A DNA stretch of 64,000 nucleotides from Polaromonas sp. SP1 (GTDB taxonomy: Bacteria; Pseudomonadota; Gammaproteobacteria; Burkholderiales; Burkholderiaceae_C). Below the pieces are notes generated by a model. That model did not search any database and had not been told where the DNA came from. It was given only the letters and a program-made list of their open reading frames with translations. Positions 1 through 8,372 of the stretch are shown here, in pieces. The DNA lies in contig NZ_CP031013.1 of the NCBI RefSeq assembly GCF_003711205.1, positions 744,001-808,000 on the forward strand, read 5' to 3'. Both the position numbers and the translations under genes were made by a program. The number at the start of each line of letters is the position of its first letter. The stretch's first letter is position 1.

Positions 1-62
1 GCCCGCAGTAAAACATCGGTAGTTCTTGATCCGGCCGCCGCGCAGAAAACTTTTGCCTGCAT
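1..62 (-). CDS. Start of an unidentified gene, cut by the window edge
   Basis: Five bases after the TAA of the CMP-transferase gene, an ATG opens a frame that stays open to the window edge (about 20 codons, beginning MQAKVFCAAAGSRTTDVLLR). The spacing matches the tight packing of the whole array, so this is probably the next gene of the operon. There is no clear Shine-Dalgarno apart from an A-rich stretch. Twenty residues are too few to assign a family. Confidence 0.4.
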   Translation of the reverse strand, partial: MQAKVFCAAAGSRTTDVLLR

Positions 63-66
63 TTCT

Positions 67-762
67 TTATTCCCGCGTTACGTAGCCAAGAAGATACTCG
101 GCCCACTGCCAATCCGTTTCCGTATCGATGTCGACGCCTTCAATGGGCGCATCCATGACCAGCGGCACCGTGTCTTCATTGCAGAAAGAGCGCGACGTCC
201 GCAGCTCGGCGGGGGAAATAAGGTAGAACGCGCCGTTGAGCGCGTAGGCCGACGGCAGCGCCTGGGCACGGAGATCCGCCTGGCTGCGTTCGACAAAAGG
301 CTTCATCGAGCCGCCGTCGATCCGGAAACACCACAGCGGATGCGTGCTTGCCTGCGATACGCCGACGACCGAGCGCAACGCATGCGCCCGGAAAATTTCC
401 AGCCCCCGCAATACCGTTTCCCGGCTGCGGAAAGGCGAGGTCGGCTGCAATAGCAGCAATCCATCCACCGGCCCATGCAGACCTTCGTAGTAGTCAAGCG
501 CATGCAGGGCCACGTCCACCGATGAGGCCTCGTCTGTTGCCAACGCCGCCGGCCGCAACCACGGCACCGATGCGCCCGCTTTGCGGGCGATGTCGCCGAT
601 CCAGTCGTCGTCTGTGGAAACCACGATGTCGACAATTTCGGGAATACCCTGCGCGGCCTGGATGCTCCATTCGATCAGGGGCTTGCCCCCCAGCGCTCGC
701 GTGTTTTTGCCGGGAAGCCGCTTGGAGCCGCCGCGCGCGGGAACAAGGGCGAGTATCTTCAT
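67..762 (-). CDS. legF: CMP-nonulosonate cytidylyltransferase (NeuA/LegF type)
   Basis: Transfers CMP from CTP to a nine-carbon sugar acid in the cytoplasm, giving the activated donor for glycosyltransferases. The 231-aa protein begins MKILALVPARGGSKRLPGKN, the classic acylneuraminate cytidylyltransferase nucleotide-binding start (ARGGSKRLPGKN at residues 9-20), with LLLQPTSPFR further in. The ATG at 762 was chosen over upstream in-frame starts because it begins exactly at this motif and overlaps the hisH stop as ATGA. It lies downstream of neuB, neuC, legB and legC homologues, so CMP-legionaminic acid or its acetamidino derivative is the expected product. Substrate is inferred from context; CMP-pseudaminate or CMP-sialate cannot be excluded from sequence alone. 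Confidence 0.88.
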   Translation of the reverse strand: MKILALVPARGGSKRLPGKNTRALGGKPLIEWSIQAAQGIPEIVDIVVSTDDDWIGDIARKAGASVPWLRPAALATDEASSVDVALHALDYYEGLHGPVDGLLLLQPTSPFRSRETVLRGLEIFRAHALRSVVGVSQASTHPLWCFRIDGGSMKPFVERSQADLRAQALPSAYALNGAFYLISPAELRTSRSFCNEDTVPLVMDAPIEGVDIDTETDWQWAEYLLGYVTRE

Positions 763-1403
763 AGAGACAGGAAATGCTTGAGCACCTTCAGGCCGGCAGT
801 CCCGCTTTTTTCCGGATGGAACTGGCAGCCATGAATGTTGGCCCGCGCGATCACGGCACTCACGGCGGCTCCGCCATACTGGCAATCGGCCACGCGGTGC
901 GAGGGGTCTTGCGGGGCGGCCATGAAGGAGTGGACGAAATAGAACGCCTCGCTGGCGGCCATTCCCTGCAACAGCGTGTCGTCCCAGCTACTTCTGCCGT
1001 CTGGCAGGGACAGTTCACTCCAGCCGATGTGCGGCACTTTCTGCGGGTGCCCGTCGCTAGTGCTGGTCGGGATGGGAATCACCCGTCCGGGAATCAGTCC
1101 CAAGCCGGAGGTCACGCCGAATTCCTCACTCTCGTCGAGCAACAGCTGCATGCCCAGGCAGATGCCCAGCAGAGGCTTCCCCAGGCGGGCGAAAGAGCGC
1201 ACCACTTCGTCCAGATTGCGGCGATGCAACTCGGCCATGGCATCGCGAAAGGCCCCGACGCCCGGCAGTACGATCCGCGGCGCGGCCAGGATGATTTCCG
1301 GGTCGTTTGATACCAGCACCGAGGCACCGCAATGCTCAAAGCCGCGGCTGACGCTCAGCAGATTACCTACCCCGTAATCGATGACAACGACATCAGCGTT
1401 CAT
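759..1403 (-). CDS. hisH: HisH-type glutamine amidotransferase dedicated to sugar amidination
   Basis: Glutaminase subunit of the HisH/HisF pair: hydrolyses glutamine and passes ammonia to its partner. The 214-aa protein keeps the class I glutaminase triad, Cys82 in GICLGMQL and His196/Glu198 in FHPEKS. It is not in a histidine operon. It sits between hisF and the CMP-transferase and shares the cluster with an N-acetyl-sugar amidotransferase, an arrangement known from O-antigen and flagellin loci (WbpG/HisH2/HisF2 of Pseudomonas aeruginosa), where the trio turns an N-acetyl into an acetamidino group. Start at 1403 (MNADVVVIDYGVGN) fits the family; it overlaps the hisF stop by 11 nt. Confidence 0.88.
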   Translation of the reverse strand: MNADVVVIDYGVGNLLSVSRGFEHCGASVLVSNDPEIILAAPRIVLPGVGAFRDAMAELHRRNLDEVVRSFARLGKPLLGICLGMQLLLDESEEFGVTSGLGLIPGRVIPIPTSTSDGHPQKVPHIGWSELSLPDGRSSWDDTLLQGMAASEAFYFVHSFMAAPQDPSHRVADCQYGGAAVSAVIARANIHGCQFHPEKSGTAGLKVLKHFLSL

Positions 1404-2160
1404 ATGCCCGCACCTTGACTCCGCCCGCTTTCGCGGCTTGCCGCAACTCCCCAAGGGTCGCGCGCTCGTAATGGAGGATGTCCGCCATTGCCACCGCGTT
1501 CGCCCCGCTCTCCCTGACCACCGCGACCAGATCGTCAGCCTTACCCATGCCGCCGCTTGCGATCACCGGAATGCCGACGGCGTCGGTGATGGCCCGCGTT
1601 AGCGCAAGATCGAATCCCTGGCGGGTGCCTTCGCGATCAATCGAAGTCACCAGAATTTCCCCGGCGCCCAAGGCTTCGCCCTTGCGTGCCCATTCGACCA
1701 CATCGATGCCGCTTCTTTCGCGTCCGGTGTCCGTATACACCTCCCAGTGGCCGGGGGACTGCTGTTTGGCCTCGATCGACAGCACCATGCACTGCGACCC
1801 GAAACGCCGGGAAACCTCATGGATAAGCTCGGGGCGTAGCACCGCGGCGGTATTGATCGCCACCTTGTCGGCGCCGGCGCCGAGCAGGTCGCTGACATCC
1901 TCGACGCTGCGGATGCCGCCGCCCACCGTGATGGGGATAAAGACATCCTTGGCGGCCGCGCGGATGATGTTCGTCAGCTTGTTACGCCCGTACAGGCTGG
2001 CGACGATGTCGATATACAACAGCTCGTCGGCGCCCTGCTCGTAATATTTTTTCGCGTATTCACCGGGATCGCCGATAACACGCAAGCCTTCAAGGTGTAC
2101 CCCCTTGATCAAATTTGCGCCCTTGATATCGAGCCGGGCGATGAGACGGGTATTGCTCAT
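1393..2160 (-). CDS. hisF: HisF-type cyclase paralogue of the amidination module
   Basis: A (beta/alpha)8 barrel of 255 aa related to the imidazole-glycerol-phosphate synthase cyclase subunit. Here it probably channels ammonia from HisH to the sugar amidotransferase encoded just upstream. Asp11 of HisF is present (RLDIKG), but the second catalytic acid, Asp130 in histidine-pathway HisF, is Glu130 here (MVLSIEAK). The usual LDVKDGRVVKG start reads LDIKGANLIKG. These changes fit a paralogue released from histidine synthesis. The TVGGGIRS and ITSIDREGT-like phosphate-binding segments remain. The gene begins 3 nt after the amidotransferase stop. Confidence 0.88.
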   Translation of the reverse strand: MSNTRLIARLDIKGANLIKGVHLEGLRVIGDPGEYAKKYYEQGADELLYIDIVASLYGRNKLTNIIRAAAKDVFIPITVGGGIRSVEDVSDLLGAGADKVAINTAAVLRPELIHEVSRRFGSQCMVLSIEAKQQSPGHWEVYTDTGRERSGIDVVEWARKGEALGAGEILVTSIDREGTRQGFDLALTRAITDAVGIPVIASGGMGKADDLVAVVRESGANAVAMADILHYERATLGELRQAAKAGGVKVRAYER

Positions 2161-2163
2161 GCA

Positions 2164-3327
2164 CTATTCATCACTTTCATGCCAGACGGCATGGCGCAGC
2201 TTCCACTCACCATCCTGTTGATGCCAGATGTGGTCCGAGCGCCAGCTGTCGATAACCTCGTGCACTTCAGCATCGGTAATCGAACAAAACTCCAGGAATT
2301 CCTTGTAATACTTCCTCGGAAATTCATGGTCATAGCGCTTGACCAACGCGACGCCCTCTTCTCGCGTGATCTTCCCGTCACGGATCTCATGGGCCGCATC
2401 GGAGGTAGTGCGGCCGATGCCAAACTTGATGTATGAAAGATAGTAATGAAACCCATCAATCTGGTCGTCCAGGCTTGCGTACTTCGAGTACGTACCTTCC
2501 GAACGTTCGGTATTGGGTGTAAAACCGGTATGTTCACGGCAGTAGTAGTAGTTCTCCTGCGGATCCCAGAATTTGTAATAGCCCAGAAAATGAATTTCCG
2601 TCTTGTTCTTCGTAGTGTCCTCATAACTAGGCGCCATGAAGGGATACAAATCCGCTAAAGAGACGCCATGCTCCGCCCAGAATTCCGGCGGCAAGCCAGA
2701 GAAGTAATGCTTGTCGTGATCCTGGATGTCGCGCGTCGGCCGGAAGGCGTTTTTCATGTCGCCCCCGTACTCGATCTCACCATTCTCGCCATACATGATG
2801 AGCTGGATATTGTGTTTGACCGCCATGTGCAGTGGGAAATTAGTTTGCCCGTAGATAAAAGGCTGAAACGGGTCGCCCAGATGCTTGAACGACAGGTGCG
2901 TGAGTTTCTTGGTGACCTGGGGGTTCGGCGTGCCCAGGATATGGTTAAAACCGGAGGCAATGAATGCATCCAGATTCTGACGCCCGATGGCGGTTGCCTT
3001 TAACGGCGCCCACGTTACCGCCAGCGGATTCATGCCATATTTGAACTTCAGCTGGTGCGCCACAAAGCTGCCGTCCTTGCCGCCGCTGCATGGCACCACG
3101 ACGTCGTATTCGCCATTGCTCTTGCGATACCGATCACACAGATCAATCAGCTCCTTCTCGCGCTGCGCCCAATCGATCTGCGTGCGCTTGTACTCGGCGT
3201 AATTGCAGGCGGAACAGACGCCATGTTCATCGAAGGTGATACGCGGACGCTGATTGGAAACCGTGCATTTCTTGCAGAACCTAATTTCGGGCGGCAAATT
3301 GTATTGTTTGATTAAATCTCTCTTCAT
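2164..3327 (-). CDS. N-acetyl sugar amidotransferase (WbpG/PseA/PtmG/WbuX family)
   Basis: ATP-dependent PP-loop enzyme of 387 aa that activates an N-acetyl group on a sugar and replaces its oxygen with nitrogen, giving an acetamidino group. Visible features are a zinc-ribbon pair (Cys18-Cys21 and Cys38-Cys41) followed by the PP-loop SGGKDGS at 81-87. Family knowledge: WbpG acts on an O-antigen sugar, PseA on pseudaminic acid, PtmG on legionaminic acid. Its place next to ptmE-like, neuC and neuB genes favours a 5-acetamidino-legionaminic acid product, which is an inference. The start overlaps the previous stop as ATGA. The gene is more A+T rich than its neighbours, a hint of separate acquisition. 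Confidence 0.87.
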   Translation of the reverse strand: MKRDLIKQYNLPPEIRFCKKCTVSNQRPRITFDEHGVCSACNYAEYKRTQIDWAQREKELIDLCDRYRKSNGEYDVVVPCSGGKDGSFVAHQLKFKYGMNPLAVTWAPLKATAIGRQNLDAFIASGFNHILGTPNPQVTKKLTHLSFKHLGDPFQPFIYGQTNFPLHMAVKHNIQLIMYGENGEIEYGGDMKNAFRPTRDIQDHDKHYFSGLPPEFWAEHGVSLADLYPFMAPSYEDTTKNKTEIHFLGYYKFWDPQENYYYCREHTGFTPNTERSEGTYSKYASLDDQIDGFHYYLSYIKFGIGRTTSDAAHEIRDGKITREEGVALVKRYDHEFPRKYYKEFLEFCSITDAEVHEVIDSWRSDHIWHQQDGEWKLRHAVWHESDE

Positions 3328-4400
3328 GGCTTCAACTCTTTCACCAAACTAGTACTAATGGAATCTGTTGCAAACTTCAAATCGTCGGGCCTGCCGACAT
3401 CTAACCACGGTTCGTGCATAGGGTAAGCCACCGTGCGCATGGCCTTGCTCTGCAGGCGCTCGAATAAAGCAGGCATATCGCACGGCACTCCAGGCACAAG
3501 ACTCTCGAGGGCTTCAGGCGCAAGGGCATACACGCCCGCATTAATGTGGCTGCGCGCAATCGGTTTTTCCTCGAAGCCGACGATGTCGATGCCGTCCGTC
3601 TGGACCACGCCGAACGGATGCTGCCATTCATGCAGCCTCACTGCCATGGTTGCAGCTGCCGTATAGCGGCTGTGAAAATCGAGCAACTCACCATAGCGGA
3701 TGTCGGTGATCACGTCACCGTTGGTCACCACGAAGGGCGCATCGGGCCGCGGGTTGAGCAGGCCGAGCGCGCCGGCCGTACCCAATGGCGCAGGCTCGCG
3801 CAAGTAATCGATGGTCACACCGAGCTTTTCGCCATTGCCGAAATAGTCTTCGATCATGTGGCCCAGGTAATGGATGGCAAGCACGAAATGGTTGAAGCCC
3901 TCCGACTTAGCGCGCTCGATGATGTGCTCCAGCATGGGCTTGCCGGCCACCGGCACCAAGGGCTTGGGACAGTTTTCCGTATGTGGCATCAGGCGCGTTC
4001 CCTTACCCCCCGCCATGATCACCATCAGGTTGGAACGCGCAGCCGGCGTTGTGACCTCATCCCAAAGATGCAGCCCGACCACACGCTGATCCTCGTCGAC
4101 GATGGGAATCTGCTGGATCTTGTTGGCCGTCATCAGCCGCAAAACGGTATCCCGCCCCAATCCCGGAGGCACGACCAGGGCGTTGCGATGGACAATTTCC
4201 GCCAGGGGGCTACTCATATCCAGCCCCCTGAGCAGGCCGCGGCGAATATCGCCATCTGAGATCGTGCCTTCCAGCCGTCCGCTCTCGTTGACGACCAGCA
4301 CGATCTTTATCGCGACCTCGTCGAGATTCAGGATCGCCTGCTGGATATTCGCACTGAGGGGCAGGATGCCTTGGCGCCAAAGTTCAATTGAGGCGCTCAT
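3324..4400 (-). CDS. ptmE: CBS-domain nucleotidyltransferase, probable glucosamine-1-phosphate guanylyltransferase (PtmE-like)
   Basis: A 358-aa protein with two CBS motifs (about residues 10-118) fused to a sugar-phosphate nucleotidyltransferase domain starting at MAGGKGTRLMP (129-139), with the PKPLVPV substrate loop at 145-151. This architecture is that of Campylobacter jejuni PtmE, which makes the GDP-linked amino sugar that feeds the legionaminic acid pathway. That would mean legB, legC, legH and neuC here act on GDP-sugars rather than UDP-sugars. Overlaps both neighbours by 4 nt. Nucleotide specificity is inferred from family and context. Confidence 0.82.
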   Translation of the reverse strand: MSASIELWRQGILPLSANIQQAILNLDEVAIKIVLVVNESGRLEGTISDGDIRRGLLRGLDMSSPLAEIVHRNALVVPPGLGRDTVLRLMTANKIQQIPIVDEDQRVVGLHLWDEVTTPAARSNLMVIMAGGKGTRLMPHTENCPKPLVPVAGKPMLEHIIERAKSEGFNHFVLAIHYLGHMIEDYFGNGEKLGVTIDYLREPAPLGTAGALGLLNPRPDAPFVVTNGDVITDIRYGELLDFHSRYTAAATMAVRLHEWQHPFGVVQTDGIDIVGFEEKPIARSHINAGVYALAPEALESLVPGVPCDMPALFERLQSKAMRTVAYPMHEPWLDVGRPDDLKFATDSISTSLVKELKP

Positions 4401-5575
4401 GTCAGTCCTGCCGCATCCATGACGGGTAAGTCATGAAATGTTTTCTTGAGGGAGGTCGGGAAATCGTAGTCTTCCAGAATGTGCAGGATTTTTTGGCTGG
4501 CGCCGCCATCTCCATAGGGACTCGCTACCTGGCTCAGACCTGCCTGGAAATCCGCTGAATAAGCTTGCGCCAGCGCGGCCTTGATGCTCTCCCGGTCCGG
4601 CGTGCAATCGATCACGCTCTGCGCCTTGAGGCGGCCCTTCTGACGGTCTCCGATATTGACGGTCGCCTTCCTGAAACTCGGAACCTCCGCGAGCCCACTC
4701 GAAGAATTGCCGACCACGGCATCGACATGGGCGATGGCCGACAGGTAACGCAGCTGCCCGAGCGAGGCATAGACCTTCGCATTCGGTCTGGCGGCGACGT
4801 AAGCCTCCACCTGCCGGCTCAAGGCCCGCCCTTCCGTATCGGCGTTGGGCATGGTGAAAATGAGGTGGGTATCTTGCAAGGTATCGAGCGCGGCCAGCAG
4901 TTCGTCCATCTGCCCGGCCGCCGCGCCCTGCTCAAGCGTCGCCGGGTGGAAGGTGACGAGCAGGTTTTTCGGTCCCAGCTTGAAGTCCAGCGCCGCTTCC
5001 AGTGCCGCCCGATCAAGGAGATCCAGCTTGAGCATATTGTCGATGCCCAGGCCGCCCACCAGGAAGACGCGGGCGGGATCCTCGCCCAATTGAATGACGC
5101 GGCGACGATATGCCTCCGCCGCAACGAAATGCAACTGGGCCATCTTGGTGATGGAGTGCCGCAGGGCCTCGTCGAAAGCGCCTTCCGTGGTTTCTCCGCC
5201 ATGCAGGTGCGCGACGGGAATGCGTGCAATCGTCGCGGCGGCCGCGGCAGAAAATATCTCGTACCGGTCGCCCAGCACCAACACCAGATCGGGGCGAAGT
5301 TCCGTAAAGGCATCCGCAAAACCGATCATCGCCAAGCCCATGGATTTGGCCACGCCGGACGAGGTATCCGAACTCAGCAGCATTTCGACCTTGCGATCGA
5401 CGGCAAAACCATCCGCTTCGATATCGCGATACGTCAAGCCGAACTCCGGCGACAGGTGCGCGCCGGTGGCGATCACCTGCAACGCAAGCTTCGGCGATTG
5501 CCGGATGCCGTCCATGAGCCAGCGCAGCAGGCCATATTCAGCCCGGGTGCCGGTGACGACGCAAATCTTTTTCAC
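4397..5575 (-). CDS. neuC: Hydrolysing NDP-sugar 2-epimerase (NeuC/LegG)
   Basis: Inverts C2 of an NDP-2,4-diacetamido sugar and releases the nucleotide, giving the free mannosamine-type sugar used by NeuB. The 392-aa GT-B-fold protein starts MKKICVVTGTRAEYGLLRWL, has the LVLGDRYE and HLHGGETTEGAFDE segments, and ends its C-terminal domain with GNSSSGLAEVPSF, all hallmarks of the NeuC family (about 370-390 aa). It lies between the synthase gene and the ptmE-like gene with 4-nt overlaps on both sides. GDP-2,4-diacetamido-2,4,6-trideoxy-glucose is the likely substrate (LegG role). Confidence 0.9.
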   Translation of the reverse strand: MKKICVVTGTRAEYGLLRWLMDGIRQSPKLALQVIATGAHLSPEFGLTYRDIEADGFAVDRKVEMLLSSDTSSGVAKSMGLAMIGFADAFTELRPDLVLVLGDRYEIFSAAAAATIARIPVAHLHGGETTEGAFDEALRHSITKMAQLHFVAAEAYRRRVIQLGEDPARVFLVGGLGIDNMLKLDLLDRAALEAALDFKLGPKNLLVTFHPATLEQGAAAGQMDELLAALDTLQDTHLIFTMPNADTEGRALSRQVEAYVAARPNAKVYASLGQLRYLSAIAHVDAVVGNSSSGLAEVPSFRKATVNIGDRQKGRLKAQSVIDCTPDRESIKAALAQAYSADFQAGLSQVASPYGDGGASQKILHILEDYDFPTSLKKTFHDLPVMDAAGLT

Positions 5576-6582
5576 AGAGCGATCAACTCGTCGGCGGCAA
5601 AGTCGCGTGATGCCACGCGACCGATGACCTCATCCCAGCGCATCGGCGATATGCCCGTGCCGGGGCGCTTGGCCGTGATGTTTTCGGGTGTGAACTTCTC
5701 GCCCGCACGGATCGGCGCATTGGCGACCAGGGACTTTCTGGCAATCGGCTTGTTCTTGGTTTCACTGGGGCTGGCACGCTTGACGCCGTCGCCCAAGGCG
5801 GCTTCGATATTGCGGATCGCCCTCACCATAGCCTTGAGTTCATCCGGCTCCAGGCTCGCGCCGTGATCGGGGCCGGGGAGGCTGCGATCCAGCGTGAAAT
5901 GCTTTTCGATTACACAAGCGCCCAGGGCAACCGCGGCAATCGCGACCTCGATGCCCTGCGTATGATCCGAGTAGCCGACGGCGACATCGAACGCCTTGCC
6001 GATGTTCTGCATCGCACGCAGGTTCACGTCAGACATGGGCGTGGGATATTCGGTATTGCAGTGGAGCACGACTACTTGATCGCGAGCGACGCCGGCGGCT
6101 TCGAACACGGCCAGCGCGCTTTCGATCTCGCCCAACGAGGCCATGCCCGAAGACAGGATTAAAGGCTTGCCCAGCCCACCCGCATGGCGCAGATACGGCA
6201 GATTGGTGATTTCACCAGATGGAATCTTGATCCGGTCCAGCCCCAGCCCAACGAGGAAATCCAGGCTCTGGACATCGAAGCCGGTGCTGAAGAAGGCAAT
6301 GCCGTGCTGGCGGCAATGTTCGATCAGCACTTCGTGCATCTCGGCGGTCAGCTCGAGGCGGCTCAACATGGCGTGCTGCGACTCTGACGCGCTGGTGGAT
6401 TGGACCTGGTATTCGGCTTTGCCGGCGGTACCGGTGGCGAGGCGATCGGCGGAGAAAGTCTGGAACTTGACCATATCGGCGCCCGCCTCGGCCGCAACCT
6501 CGATGAGACGCTTGGCCATGGCGATATTGCCGTTATGGTTTACCCCGGCTTCGGCAATAATCAAAGTGCGAGCACTATTCAT
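5572..6582 (-). CDS. neuB: N,N'-diacetyllegionaminate synthase (NeuB family)
   Basis: Condenses phosphoenolpyruvate with the six-carbon NeuC product to build the nine-carbon acid. The 336-aa protein shows AEAGVNHNG at 10-18, the GEITNLPYL and GYSDHTQG segments and EKHFTLDR of the TIM barrel, then a C-terminal SAF (antifreeze-like) domain from about residue 280. Start 6582 (MNSARTLIIAEAG) overlaps the acetyltransferase stop as ATGA; upstream in-frame ATGs would add unrelated residues. Its grouping with legB/legC/neuC homologues assigns it to the legionaminic pathway, leaving the second NeuB homologue at 18524 for pseudaminic acid. Confidence 0.9.
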   Translation of the reverse strand: MNSARTLIIAEAGVNHNGNIAMAKRLIEVAAEAGADMVKFQTFSADRLATGTAGKAEYQVQSTSASESQHAMLSRLELTAEMHEVLIEHCRQHGIAFFSTGFDVQSLDFLVGLGLDRIKIPSGEITNLPYLRHAGGLGKPLILSSGMASLGEIESALAVFEAAGVARDQVVVLHCNTEYPTPMSDVNLRAMQNIGKAFDVAVGYSDHTQGIEVAIAAVALGACVIEKHFTLDRSLPGPDHGASLEPDELKAMVRAIRNIEAALGDGVKRASPSETKNKPIARKSLVANAPIRAGEKFTPENITAKRPGTGISPMRWDEVIGRVASRDFAADELIAL

Positions 6583-7196
6583 CGCGTACCCCGAAAGATA
6601 GTACCTTCGGTCAAGTTTTTCGCCACTATGGCACCTGCGCCAACGACGCAACGGCTGGCGATCTGCACGCCGTGGTAGACGACCGCACCGCTGCCAATAA
6701 ACGAGCCCGTATCAATATGCACATCCCCGTTCAGCTTGGCGCCGGTCGAGATGTGGCAATGCGCAGCGACGACCGAATCGTGCTCAACCAGGGCCTGGGA
6801 ATTGATGATGCAGTTTGCGCCAACTCTGGCGCCGGCATTGATTATCGCACCATGCATGACGATAGTTCCCGGCTGCACCACCGCATGGCGCGAAACATGT
6901 GCGAGCGGGGAGACGATCGTGGGCAAATCAGCACCCAAGGCCTGCAACTTTTCAAACAAGGCGATTCGGATATCGGGGCTTTTGACCTGCCCCACCGTGA
7001 CCAGTGCCGACGGGTATTTCTTGAGCAAATCCGGCAGGTCACCATCGCGTCCCAACCAGGGATAGCCGAGGCGGTCCGCCGCATCCGTTTCCTTGAGGTC
7101 GACAACGCCGGCAACCGTATAAAGGCCTTGGGCCTCGATCACATCGATGCAGGAGCGGCAATGGCCGCCGCCGCCGATGAGCAGCAGGGGCTTCAC
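6579..7196 (-). CDS. Sugar N-acetyltransferase (PglD/NeuD family, LegH role)
   Basis: Acetylates the 4-amino group of the NDP-amino sugar made by the LegC-type aminotransferase, using acetyl-CoA. The 205-aa protein has a PglD-type Rossmann head (LLLIGGGGHCRSCID) and a left-handed beta-helix tail of hexapeptide repeats from about residue 95. A His-Asp pair in LVEHDSVVAAHCHISTG corresponds to the catalytic base region. Family members also include O-acetyltransferases (NeuD), so O-acetylation is an alternative, but the position between legC and neuB is that of LegH. Confidence 0.84.
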   Translation of the reverse strand: MKPLLLIGGGGHCRSCIDVIEAQGLYTVAGVVDLKETDAADRLGYPWLGRDGDLPDLLKKYPSALVTVGQVKSPDIRIALFEKLQALGADLPTIVSPLAHVSRHAVVQPGTIVMHGAIINAGARVGANCIINSQALVEHDSVVAAHCHISTGAKLNGDVHIDTGSFIGSGAVVYHGVQIASRCVVGAGAIVAKNLTEGTIFRGTR

Positions 7197-8359
7197 GCCA
7201 AACCCGCACTGCTGGGAATGTTGATAAGGCGACGCTCGAGTGACTCAGCGACAGGTAAAGGAGCACGAGGGGCGTCGAGATAGGGAGTCAGGCGATGTAG
7301 CAAGGTCCAGACCGGGCGCGTCATCAACCCGGCATCGTTGGTCGCTTTCAGCACTTCATCGCGCTGCCCGGCGACCGCCTCGCTCAGCAGGATGGCCTGC
7401 AGCCAGTAGTTGCTTTCGCAGCCGGCCGGCTCGGCAACCAGGCTGATCTCCGGCGTCGCCGCGAAGGCGGCCGCGTACCTGGCATAAAGGCGACGCTTCG
7501 ACTGCAGAAACCCCGGCAACTGCTCCAGCTGGGCGCAGCCGAGGGCGGCATTGATGTTCGGCATGCGGTAATTGTAGCCAACCTCGTCATGCTCAAACGC
7601 CCAGCTGTGGGGGCGCTTTGCGGTAGTGGTCACATGCTTCGCGCGGCGCGCCAGGGCCGTGTCGTTGGTCAGGATGGCGCCGCCGCCGCCGGTGGTGATC
7701 GTCTTGTTGCCATTGAAGCTCAGGGTTCCGAGCAGGCCGCTGGTTCCGGTATGGCGGCTTTGGTAGAGACTGCCCAGCGACTCGGCAGCATCCTCGACCA
7801 GCGCAAGGCCGAACTCACCGGCCACCGCCAACAGGCCGGCCAGGTCGCACGGGTGCCCCAAGGTATGCATGGGCAGAAGGGCACGGATCGGGCGACCGGT
7901 CTGCTTGTTCACACAAACGCCGCCGCGCTGTTCGCTGCAATGCTTGAGCCACTCGCGCAGCGCCACCGGGTCGAGGCCGAGTGTCTCCAGGTTGCTGTCC
8001 ACGAAATGCGGCGTAGCGCCGCAATAGCGCACGGCATTGGCCGTCGCGATGAAAGTCAGGGCGGGGATCAGCACCTCGTCGCCGGGCACGACCCCGGCCA
8101 GTAGCAGCGCCACATGCAGCGCGGCGGTGCCGTTGACAACGGCGACAGCATGTTTGGCGCCGGTGAACCGGGCCAGGTCCGCCTCGAAGCGGTCGACATA
8201 AGCGCCGACGGACGAGACAAAGGTAGAGTCCAGGCAGTCCTTGACATAAGCCCATTCCTGCCCGCCGAAACGCGGCTCATGCAAGGCGACCGGGCCCGGG
8301 CCGCATACCTGTGTAAGCGCCTGCACTACCTGCGCGGGGATATTCTGTGGTGTCTGCAC
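7193..8359 (-). CDS. legC: LegC-family aminotransferase
   Basis: PLP-dependent transaminase that places an amino group on C4 of the 4-keto-6-deoxy amino sugar from LegB. Conserved segments include LHEPRFGGQEWAYVKDCLDS, STFVSSVG, EDAAESLGS and the PLP lysine in FNGNKTITTGGGG. The open frame extends far into legB, so I placed the start at the GTG at 8359, 13 nt after the legB stop; this gives 388 aa and the short leader typical of LegC. No good Shine-Dalgarno is visible, so translation may depend on coupling. Overlaps legH by 4 nt. Confidence 0.86.
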   Translation of the reverse strand: MQTPQNIPAQVVQALTQVCGPGPVALHEPRFGGQEWAYVKDCLDSTFVSSVGAYVDRFEADLARFTGAKHAVAVVNGTAALHVALLLAGVVPGDEVLIPALTFIATANAVRYCGATPHFVDSNLETLGLDPVALREWLKHCSEQRGGVCVNKQTGRPIRALLPMHTLGHPCDLAGLLAVAGEFGLALVEDAAESLGSLYQSRHTGTSGLLGTLSFNGNKTITTGGGGAILTNDTALARRAKHVTTTAKRPHSWAFEHDEVGYNYRMPNINAALGCAQLEQLPGFLQSKRRLYARYAAAFAATPEISLVAEPAGCESNYWLQAILLSEAVAGQRDEVLKATNDAGLMTRPVWTLLHRLTPYLDAPRAPLPVAESLERRLINIPSSAGLA

Positions 8360-8372
8360 TGGGTGGGAATGA

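Noticed and set aside
759-2160. HisH and HisF taken as histidine biosynthesis genes
   Set aside because: No other his genes are present, HisF has Glu130, and the N-acetyl-sugar amidotransferase lies beside them, so a sugar-amidination role is more likely.
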